A DNA stretch of 64,000 nucleotides from Methanobrevibacter sp. (GTDB lineage: Archaea > Methanobacteriota > Methanobacteria > Methanobacteriales > Methanobacteriaceae), in NCBI RefSeq assembly GCF_017409525.1, contig NZ_JAFQSO010000017.1, positions 1 through 64,000 of the forward strand. Direction: 5' to 3'. Made by a program: the position numbers and the translations under genes. Below, piece by piece: positions 8,046-15,396 of the stretch (within the stretch, counting starts at the first letter, position 1; each line of letters starts with the position of its first letter). The notes under the pieces were generated by a model. The model was not told the DNA's origin. It was given only the letters and a program-made list of their open reading frames with translations, and made no database searches.

Positions 8046-8894
8046 TTAAAACCATTCCTTTCTAGTGCCTATATAATACAGGGCCAATGTGTTGACAGCT
8101 AAAAGGGCTATTGTTTCTATGAAGTTGGACATGGTGATTGTCGATGTTGATGCGCCAAATCCTAAACCGATCATGATTGTCATGGAAAGATTGTTAGCTA
8201 TGTGCATGGATGAGCTCGCTTCAAGGCCCTTTGTCTTAAGGGCTAAAAATCCATAGGCAAGGCCGCACATGACTGTTCCTATCACTCCTAAAATGGTATA
8301 TATGTGCAATACGCCAAATATCACTGCCTGAATGATCAATGCCAGAATGGGAATCTTGGACCATGAGCCGACGGTCTGCATGACGAATCCTCTCATTAGG
8401 TATTCCTCGCCGACGCACTGAAGGGGCACGATTACCAGGCAGATTAAGAAATACGGCAATGAAAATGTTGTGGGACTTACTTTTCCATGCACCATGGCGT
8501 ACATGACACAGTAAATCACATATATTGCCAGAGGGATAGTCTGGCATTTGAGGTAAAGCTTCCAGTCCCATCCTCCGCGGGATGAGGAATATGAGGAAAA
8601 CGGCCTGTCACGAACAACCCTTGAGGCGACATATAGTGAGGGGAGTATGATTGCCACCGAGAGAAAGCTCATGTAGGCTCCGGCTTCGGAGTTCAGCGAT
8701 TCATATGACCCGCCCATCAATGCGTTTGTCGCATCAGTGCCATAGATTGCACCGAAAAGGATTACCATTACAAAAATCAATATGAAATACACGATTACGC
8801 CGACTGCAAGCACGAGCAGGGGCTTGTACCATCTGTATTTTTCAAAGGTTCTCGGGAATGTTGCATACTCGGGGATTTCGTTTTTTCCGTTCAT
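8046..8894 (-). CDS. CPBP-family intramembrane metalloprotease
   Basis: The product is about 282 aa if it begins at ATG 8894 (MNGKNEIPEYATFPRTFEKY); the frame extends 31 codons upstream, but that segment is basic and unlike the family start. Several membrane helices are evident. The CPBP (Abi, CAAX-like) signature is EEYLMRGFVM, followed by a second motif with His in FGVLHIYTIL and a third in HIANN. These Glu and His residues form the metal site of the family. Members cleave or process membrane proteins or peptides, and some protect against bacteriocins. It is convergent with a secreted protein gene that was duplicated together with this gene's tail, so the two may be functionally linked. Confidence 0.85.
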   Translation of the reverse strand: MNGKNEIPEYATFPRTFEKYRWYKPLLVLAVGVIVYFILIFVMVILFGAIYGTDATNALMGGSYESLNSEAGAYMSFLSVAIILPSLYVASRVVRDRPFSSYSSSRGGWDWKLYLKCQTIPLAIYVIYCVMYAMVHGKVSPTTFSLPYFLICLVIVPLQCVGEEYLMRGFVMQTVGSWSKIPILALIIQAVIFGVLHIYTILGVIGTVMCGLAYGFLALKTKGLEASSSMHIANNLSMTIMIGLGFGASTSTITMSNFIETIALLAVNTLALYYIGTRKEWF

Positions 8895-9147
8895 GGTTAT
8901 AGTTTGTCTTGAAGGTATAAAAAAATTGCTTTTCCGTTTGACGATTCGACATGATGGCTGATTTTGATTAATTATCCTTAACCGCAACTGTCATTAACGG
9001 CTAGGTTTTTTAAAATCAGGTCCGTTTTTTGAGATGGATGTATATGCTCCGCCGGTTTTTGGTTTATTGTTCATAAAAAAGAATTTGCAAAAATCTGGAA
9101 ACGATTTCTGCAAAGATTAATATTATTGTCTAAAAGACATTTTAAGG

Positions 9148-10005
9148 TCATCTGCCCCACAGCAGCATGCAGACGAATCCGATTGTTCCGAGCACTAAAA
9201 ATCCGATAATCAGGCTTATTGTGGTCTGGATGCCCAGAAATATTATGGATGCTGCCAACAGTAAAACTATCGGGAACACGTGGGTGGTCGATTTCAGCTT
9301 GAACTTGGAATCCCTCGAGCTTCTCAGGGCGGAGATGAACTCACCTATGTTGAGGATGACAAGCACGAATATTGCTCCGCATGTAAGCATCTCGAATATG
9401 AATATCGCAGTTCCGATGAGGCCGTATCCGATGGTCGCTCTCAGGAACATGAGGAAAATCAGAAACAGGACTGCACCTCCGGCAATGGCCCAGTATGTCA
9501 GGGCCTCAGTCATGAGAACGTTCGGGTCATTCTTGTCGGTGACGACACCCTTGTTGTTTATATCAACCAGCTTCGGGTCATAGATTTCATTTTTCATGTT
9601 CGGATTCTTTTCGATGCTTTTGAAATATTCCAGCCTGAGCTTTTCCTTTTCTTCGGCTGTGAGTTCAGTTTCAGACTTGTTTTTTTCGTTGAACGCTTTG
9701 GTCATGTGCTTTGTGACTTCCTGGTTGGAATTTGGGAGGTTCTGGATTTCTTCAGGACTTAAAGCTTCTGCTTTTTGGGGTTGGGTTTCAGCCTCACTTT
9801 CCTTTTGGGTGTCTGTGTCTTCTGTTGGAGTTGCTGTCTTTTGGCTTTCTGAAGGAGAGCCGCAGTTAACGCAGAACTTTGCTTCCTCAGATAACGGTGA
9901 GCCGCAGCTTTCACAAACTTTTGTTTCGGCTATTAATTGCGAGCCGCACTTTCCGCAGAACTTTGCCCCGTCCTCGTTTTCAAAACCGCATTTTTCACAG
10001 TTCAT
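9148..10005 (-). CDS. Double zinc-ribbon membrane protein
   Basis: ATG 10005 is preceded by AGGTGAT and gives 285 aa. The N-terminus has two zinc ribbons (CEKCGFENEDGAKFCGKCG and CESCGSPLSEEAKFCVNCG). A polar Glu/Gln-rich linker follows (about 55-155). Four hydrophobic segments occupy about residues 170-285 (for example GGAVLFLIFLMFLRATIGYG and the C-terminal IGFLVLGTIGFVCMLLW). The likely layout is cytoplasmic ribbons tethered to the membrane. The specific role is unknown. Confidence 0.7.
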   Translation of the reverse strand: MNCEKCGFENEDGAKFCGKCGSQLIAETKVCESCGSPLSEEAKFCVNCGSPSESQKTATPTEDTDTQKESEAETQPQKAEALSPEEIQNLPNSNQEVTKHMTKAFNEKNKSETELTAEEKEKLRLEYFKSIEKNPNMKNEIYDPKLVDINNKGVVTDKNDPNVLMTEALTYWAIAGGAVLFLIFLMFLRATIGYGLIGTAIFIFEMLTCGAIFVLVILNIGEFISALRSSRDSKFKLKSTTHVFPIVLLLAASIIFLGIQTTISLIIGFLVLGTIGFVCMLLWGR

Positions 10006-10287
10006 AAAATCACCTGTTGTTTTCTTAAAGTGAAGACGGTTCACTGGAATCCGTCTCTAGCGATAAGTTTTTTTTGAAAAATCTTAATTTTTCTGATTCA
10101 AAAAAAACCTTTTATAATATTAATTTGATAAATTGTCATTTATATTTTTTTCAGGGCTAGTTTTGCTATAGTTTTTAATGAGAATTTTGGTAAATTATGG
10201 CTCAAGAATGTAAGAAGTGGATGAATAGTAGCTTTCTATTTGATTTAAATAGTAAAAATTTATACTATCTTAAACATAACTTATACT

Positions 10288-10851
10288 ATGAATAAAAACA
10301 GGTTGATAATTATTGGATTGGTAATTGTTATTATTGCTCTTTTAGTTGGTATAGCTATATCAGTGCTTGCACCAGCTAAAGAAGATGTGAAATTAACAAT
10401 CATAAATAACGACACTATTTTCGAAGGGGACAGTATAAAAGTCAAATTAACAGATGTTAATGACACTCGAATAGCTAACGAAACAGTGAATATTACAATC
10501 ACAGATGAAAACAGCACTACTAATAATTACTCTGTTGTTACCAATGAAAATGGAACTGGGGTGCTTAAATTAAATAAAAGTGCTGGAAATTACACTATTA
10601 ATTGTACATTTAGTGGAAATGAGAATTATACTGGGAATAGTACTTTTCAAATGTTAAAAATAATTAAACAGATTAATCAACATTCGGGTAGTTCTTCTAG
10701 TCAAGGAGATAATCGTCCTGCTGTGGATTCTGAGGGGATTACTCAAGAAGAAGCTGACTATTATGGATGGTATTATACTCCTGACCATGGAGGCCATTAT
10801 ATAGGGCCTAATGATGCTTGGGATGATGAAGCTGGCGTGTATCATGATTGA
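10288..10851 (+). CDS. Membrane-anchored or secreted Ig-like domain protein
   Basis: The 187-aa product has an N-terminal hydrophobic helix (LIIIGLVIVIIALLVGIAIS), then one Ig-like domain rich in Asn-Xaa-Thr sites (TIFEGDSIKVKLTD to NYTGNSTF). It ends in an acidic aromatic tail with GWYYTPDHGGHYIGPNDAWD. No ribosome binding site is visible. A TATA-like AATTTATACTA is centred about 26 bases before the ATG, which suggests a leaderless transcript. Role unknown; possibly a surface protein. Confidence 0.6.
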   Translation: MNKNRLIIIGLVIVIIALLVGIAISVLAPAKEDVKLTIINNDTIFEGDSIKVKLTDVNDTRIANETVNITITDENSTTNNYSVVTNENGTGVLKLNKSAGNYTINCTFSGNENYTGNSTFQMLKIIKQINQHSGSSSSQGDNRPAVDSEGITQEEADYYGWYYTPDHGGHYIGPNDAWDDEAGVYHD

Positions 10852-11041
10852 AGTGAAAGAAATTTTTCAATATAATTGATTTATTTTAAAATCATGGTCT
10901 TATGGTATTAGTAAGAAGAATATCATCGTTTTATCACAGTCTATTTTCACATTTTTTTTGCATTTATGGTGATATTCTTAAGTTTTAATTTGGTTCCTTT
11001 TTAATTCAATTTTTATTTTATGATCATCAGTTTTTAATATA

Positions 11042-11056
11042 ACTTTATATATAAAT
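11042..11056 (+). promoter_or_regulatory. TATA box for the mcrBC-like operon
   Basis: CTTTATATATAAATT fits an archaeal TATA element, and the gene start is about 60 bases downstream. It is the nearest such element to 11115. Confidence 0.5.
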
Positions 11057-11114
11057 TGTATTAATCATGGAAAATTGTTTTCATTTTATAAAATTGTATT
11101 GAGCAGGTTTTAAT

Positions 11115-12914
11115 ATGTCAGAAAATAACTTACAAGTAGATTCATTTTATAAATACTTAATTTCTAATGGTTATTATTTTGATAAAGAATTAATTGAAAA
11201 TTATTTGTTATCTTTGAAAGTTAAACCATTTGAGATTTTAACAGGAAATTCTGGGACCGGAAAAACAAAACTATCACAGTTATTCGCAAAGTTCATCAAT
11301 CCTGAATTAATTACTATTGAGCCTCCTGAAGATTATGTGAAGGTTAAAGGAAACTTAAATTTTTCTTCATGGAGCAATATGGGATGGACTCTTGAAAAGA
11401 ATTATTTTCGCGATTTTTTACCAATCAAAGAATTCGAATCAAAATGTGATTTAGTAGTTGATAATATTCCTGCTAAGGGAGGTATTAGCTTAACTATACA
11501 GTTAGAATATACAAGTTCAGTTTTGAAAGATCATTTGAAGAAACGATGTGATGAATTTGGCATTGAAAAATATTCTAAATTAGAGTTTCCTATAGATATT
11601 CTCATTAATGCGAAGGGCATTGAAAAAATCATGGATGATGAAATCCCAATTGAGGATTCAATCACAATAACACAAAATTCTAATAAATCTGCATATGAAG
11701 ACTGCCAATGGAATATGGATCATGATTTTTTCCAACATTCTCCATTCAAAAAGGGTAAGGTCGATTGTAAAATTATTGTGGATGGAATTTGTTCTGATGC
11801 CAAACTTAGGGTTTTATCTAAATTATCTTTTTCTAGAAATGAAAAATTGCAGGATTATCTTAAAAAACATGATGGGGAAAAAGTTAAAATAGAACTAAAA
11901 TTACATGACTTTAATTTTAAAGGTTTTAAACCAAAATGGAATTTTGTTGATTCTATTGATGTTAGATTGAATTTAGATGAAAATTATATTAAAAAATACA
12001 TTATTGTCCCAGTTGGGGCTAATTGGACAGATAACACTAACATTCTAGGTTATTATAATGTAATCACCGAAGATTATAAATCAACTCCCGCTTATGAATT
12101 AATTAAAAAAGCGCAAAATGATCCTAGAAATCCGTATTTCCTAATTTTAGATGAAATGAACCTTTCACATGTGGAAAGGTATTTTGCAGACTTTTTATCA
12201 TCTATTGAAAGCGGCGAAGAGATACCGTTATACGGCAATGATGAATCTTTAAAACTCCCGGATAATCTTTTTACAATTGGGACTGTCAATGTTGATGAGA
12301 CAACATATATGTTCTCACCTAAGGTTCTTGACAGGGCAAATACAATAGAATTTGACACATTAACTGCTTGGGATTATATGGTGTCTGATTTAGATGATGA
12401 TGATTTTAAAGGTGATATTGATTATCTGCAATCTCCATTAATCGATTCAAACATATCCAACTTAAACATCGAGGATTTAAAAGAAATATTGTCTGAAATC
12501 TCATATGGGGATGGCAATCTATGGAAGGAATTAGCTAATGAGCTTACTGCATTACAGGAAGAGCTTAAAGGGTCTAGTTTTGACTTTGGATTTAGGGTAA
12601 TCAATGAAATATTAAGGTTCATGATTGTTGCTTGGAGATATGAAGAATCCCCTAGTGAATGGAACAATTGGCAACGTTACTTCGATGCTCAAATTAAGCA
12701 GAAAATCCTTCCTAAATTGCATGGGTCTGAAAAAGCCATAGGCAATGTCTTGACTAGCTTATTCAACCTTTGTTTGGAAGAGAGGAACAATAACGAAAAC
12801 CCTAAAATCTTTGAAGTCAACAAAGAAAATTCCAGATATTATTCTTCAGCCTTAAAGCTTCAAAGCATGTCAAATGTGTTGTCAGACCAAAGGTATGTAT
12901 CATTTATAAATTAA
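11115..12914 (+). CDS. mcrB: McrB-like GTPase/AAA+ subunit of a type IV restriction system
   Basis: In this 599-aa protein, Walker A is GNSGTGKT (44-51, Lys50), Walker B is LILDEMN (Asp346, Glu347) and the following sensor region reads FTIGTVNVDETTYMFSPK with LDRANTIEF. This arrangement, including DEMNLSHVERYF, is typical of McrB, the motor that drives cleavage of modified DNA. A long insert (about 70-300) separates Walker A from Walker B and may hold the target-recognition part; I do not recognise it. The next gene is the nuclease partner, 8 bases downstream. The AT-rich codon choice (AAA, TTT, ATT) differs from the Nudix-helicase genes that follow. Confidence 0.85.
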   Translation: MSENNLQVDSFYKYLISNGYYFDKELIENYLLSLKVKPFEILTGNSGTGKTKLSQLFAKFINPELITIEPPEDYVKVKGNLNFSSWSNMGWTLEKNYFRDFLPIKEFESKCDLVVDNIPAKGGISLTIQLEYTSSVLKDHLKKRCDEFGIEKYSKLEFPIDILINAKGIEKIMDDEIPIEDSITITQNSNKSAYEDCQWNMDHDFFQHSPFKKGKVDCKIIVDGICSDAKLRVLSKLSFSRNEKLQDYLKKHDGEKVKIELKLHDFNFKGFKPKWNFVDSIDVRLNLDENYIKKYIIVPVGANWTDNTNILGYYNVITEDYKSTPAYELIKKAQNDPRNPYFLILDEMNLSHVERYFADFLSSIESGEEIPLYGNDESLKLPDNLFTIGTVNVDETTYMFSPKVLDRANTIEFDTLTAWDYMVSDLDDDDFKGDIDYLQSPLIDSNISNLNIEDLKEILSEISYGDGNLWKELANELTALQEELKGSSFDFGFRVINEILRFMIVAWRYEESPSEWNNWQRYFDAQIKQKILPKLHGSEKAIGNVLTSLFNLCLEERNNNENPKIFEVNKENSRYYSSALKLQSMSNVLSDQRYVSFIN

Positions 12915-12922
12915 AGATTTAA

Positions 12923-14800
12923 ATGATTGAGCAGAAAGTTATTATTCACCTGTCGGATGAGGATTCCAATGAAATTGGTCTTTTAAGCATCAGTTCAATC
13001 GATCCTAGGTCAGATGATGAGTCAGAGGAGAGGTTATCCTCATCAATGACTTTAGAAAACATTCCGATCGTTGATGAACCGGATAATATGACTCCAATTC
13101 AATACTGTCCAAATATTGGAGCTAATTTTGCCAAATTAATGTTTTTAGAAGAAACGGAATATCAGATATTATTTGAATCTGGGGATGTCAATGCAAGTTA
13201 TGATGTTTTGCATTCGCTCATGAAAATGAATGAAAGCCATTTTAAACCATTCAGGTTTGATTTAGGTGATGACGATAAATTTAAAATTGCTGGAACTCTA
13301 AACTTCAGGAGTTACGTCGGCAAATCCTTTTTGGATGTAATGAAAGACAATATTAATTCAACCAAAATTCCAATTGAAGTCAGGTCTAAAAAGATAGATT
13401 ATTTTACTCAATATTCTTCAATGATCGCTGATTTGTCACAGCATGCATTAAGCTTAATTTTTGAGCTTAATTCTCCATTATATCAGGAATTTGAAATAGA
13501 TTACCGTGAAAAGGAGACATATTATGAAGATTTTATGTTTTTAGAGTATCTATTTAGGGACGATAACTTACCATCAATTTTTGAATATCTATCTGTAAAC
13601 TTGCATTCGCAACTTAAAACCCATGTTGAAACGGTTCCGTTGTCATTAGCATCAAGCATCAATCAGAACACTTTAAAAAACATCATAACAAAGCCGGCGA
13701 ACCTGTTTGAATCTGATGCGGATTTTGAAATTGTTGATAAATTGAAAGGGTATATTCCAAACGAAATTGACCAGATTAAACATGAGGATGTTATTGACAT
13801 TCCGGAAAACAGGTTTTTCAAATACTTTTTAGGGTTAATAAGGGATTTGGTTGAAAAGTTACTTGAAAGCTCTAAAGAAGGCTACATTAAAGATAAGCTA
13901 TTGTATTTCAGAGATGAAATTGACTACTATCTGTCAAGCAAATTCTTTAATCATATTTCAGCGATGGATTATGTTCCATTCAATTCACAGATTTTACAGA
14001 AAAAAGAAGGGTATAGGGAAATTTTCCACTACTTCTTAATGCTTGAATTTTCATTTAGATTGAGTTGGGATGAGATTAACAACCAATTCAAGGGTTTTGA
14101 GAAAAAATTATCTGAGCTATATGAATATTGGTGTTATTTCAAGCTATTGAAAGTATTAAATGACTTAAGTATTAAAAAAATCAGCTTTGAAGATGTTTTT
14201 AAAGTCAATAAAGATAACTGGTCAATAACCATTAAAAAAGGAGTTAATTCCGCTAAAAAGTTCAATATAAATATGGACGGTCATGATATCAACATTAAAT
14301 TATTTTACAATTTGAAATTTTCAGATAATCCTCAATATAAGTCTTATTCACTTGCTTTTAGACCGGATTATACATTGTTGGTTACAATTGGGGAATATAA
14401 ACATTATATTCATTTTGACGCTAAATATAGGTCTGAACTTGAAATCATTGATTTTTACGGTAAAATCGAATCAGACGCTGACGTGGATAGGGAAATTGAC
14501 AAAAGAGACGAACTTGAAGAAAAAGAATATGTCTTTAAAGATGGCGATATATATAAAATGCATACTTATAAAGACTCTATTTTAAAGACTGAAGGAGCTT
14601 ATGTCTTATATCCTGGAAGCAAAACAAAGAGATTCAGGGAATCTGATTTAGTCATTCCGTCAGTGGGTGCATTTTCTCTAACTCCTGGAAATGATGATGT
14701 TGAAGAGGATAATTTAGCCATTTTTATTAAAGAAGTCCTTAAGACTCTTCTTTATAATCATGGTTTGATAAATTATGAATGGATTAGTGTAAATTATTAA
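12923..14800 (+). CDS. mcrC: McrC-like nuclease partner (DUF2357 plus PD-(D/E)XK)
   Basis: The 625-aa product has an N-terminal region resembling DUF2357 and a C-terminal PD-(D/E)XK nuclease of the McrC/PDDEXK_7 type. LYEYWCYFKLLKVL precedes RPDYTLLV (Asp482) and HFDAKYR (Asp499, Lys501), which form the expected D...DxK metal site. It would be the DNA-cutting subunit recruited by the McrB motor, acting on foreign modified DNA. The start is 9 bases after the mcrB stop, so the two are co-transcribed. Confidence 0.85.
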   Translation: MIEQKVIIHLSDEDSNEIGLLSISSIDPRSDDESEERLSSSMTLENIPIVDEPDNMTPIQYCPNIGANFAKLMFLEETEYQILFESGDVNASYDVLHSLMKMNESHFKPFRFDLGDDDKFKIAGTLNFRSYVGKSFLDVMKDNINSTKIPIEVRSKKIDYFTQYSSMIADLSQHALSLIFELNSPLYQEFEIDYREKETYYEDFMFLEYLFRDDNLPSIFEYLSVNLHSQLKTHVETVPLSLASSINQNTLKNIITKPANLFESDADFEIVDKLKGYIPNEIDQIKHEDVIDIPENRFFKYFLGLIRDLVEKLLESSKEGYIKDKLLYFRDEIDYYLSSKFFNHISAMDYVPFNSQILQKKEGYREIFHYFLMLEFSFRLSWDEINNQFKGFEKKLSELYEYWCYFKLLKVLNDLSIKKISFEDVFKVNKDNWSITIKKGVNSAKKFNINMDGHDINIKLFYNLKFSDNPQYKSYSLAFRPDYTLLVTIGEYKHYIHFDAKYRSELEIIDFYGKIESDADVDREIDKRDELEEKEYVFKDGDIYKMHTYKDSILKTEGAYVLYPGSKTKRFRESDLVIPSVGAFSLTPGNDDVEEDNLAIFIKEVLKTLLYNHGLINYEWISVNY

Positions 14801-14846
14801 AATATATAACGTAAGCTGCCAAATAGTTAACCAAAGGAGCCAACTT

Positions 14847-15239
14847 ATGAAAACTTTAAATGTCGTTGCAGCCATTATTAAAAAAGACAATAAAATCCTA
14901 GCAACTAAGCGTGGCTATGGCGAGTTCATCAACATGTGGGAGTTTCCGGGCGGAAAAATAGAAGGATCCGAAACCAAAGAGCAAGCCCTAATAAGAGAAA
15001 TCAAAGAAGAGCTCGACTGCACAATCAAACCCACAAAGTTCGCTTTAAATTTAGAATATCAGTATCCAACTTTTTATCTTAAGATGAGCTGCTTTGAAGC
15101 AGAAATAACCCAAGGGACCCCAAAGATTATTGAGCACAACGACGCCAGATGGCTTACAAAAGACGAACTGGACGAGGTCAACTGGATTCCAGCTGACATT
15201 GAAATCGTCGATTACCTTAAAGAAACCATGGAGGATTAA
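14847..15239 (+). CDS. Nudix hydrolase (MutT type) in a defence-like cassette
   Basis: The 130-aa product has a complete Nudix box, GGKIEGSETKEQALIREIKE, followed by EL. The start VVAAIIKKDNKILATKRG is like MutT and CTP/8-oxo-dGTP pyrophosphatases. A GGAG ribosome binding site lies 8 bases upstream. The next two genes follow at 2 and 5 bases. Nudix domains occur next to PLD-helicase-DUF3427 proteins elsewhere as far as I recall, so it may act on a nucleotide linked to that helicase rather than only in general housekeeping. Confidence 0.85.
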   Translation: MKTLNVVAAIIKKDNKILATKRGYGEFINMWEFPGGKIEGSETKEQALIREIKEELDCTIKPTKFALNLEYQYPTFYLKMSCFEAEITQGTPKIIEHNDARWLTKDELDEVNWIPADIEIVDYLKETMED

Positions 15240-15241
15240 GA

Positions 15242-15391
15242 ATGCCCGACAACAGATTGCAACTAGCTAAAGACAAACTTGAAGAACTCCAAGCCAAACT
15301 GGAAAAGGTCAAAGGCACTCCTAGAGAGGAGGAGTTCCAAATCCAGATAGACAAACTCCAGGAATTAATCAAACACCTTGAAAACGAGTAG
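15242..15391 (+). CDS. 49-aa coiled-coil protein between Nudix and helicase genes
   Basis: This short gene begins two bases after the Nudix stop, with a strong GGAGG at 15230-15234 inside the Nudix 3' end. It ends five bases before the helicase ATG. The product is MPDNRLQLAKDKLEELQAKL, then a short loop with KGTPREEEF, then a second helix IQIDKLQELIKHLENE. It reads as a two-helix coiled-coil hairpin. The tight spacing and good ribosome binding site support a real gene; it may be an adaptor or small regulator of its neighbours. Confidence 0.7.
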   Translation: MPDNRLQLAKDKLEELQAKLEKVKGTPREEEFQIQIDKLQELIKHLENE

Positions 15392-15396
15392 ATTGC

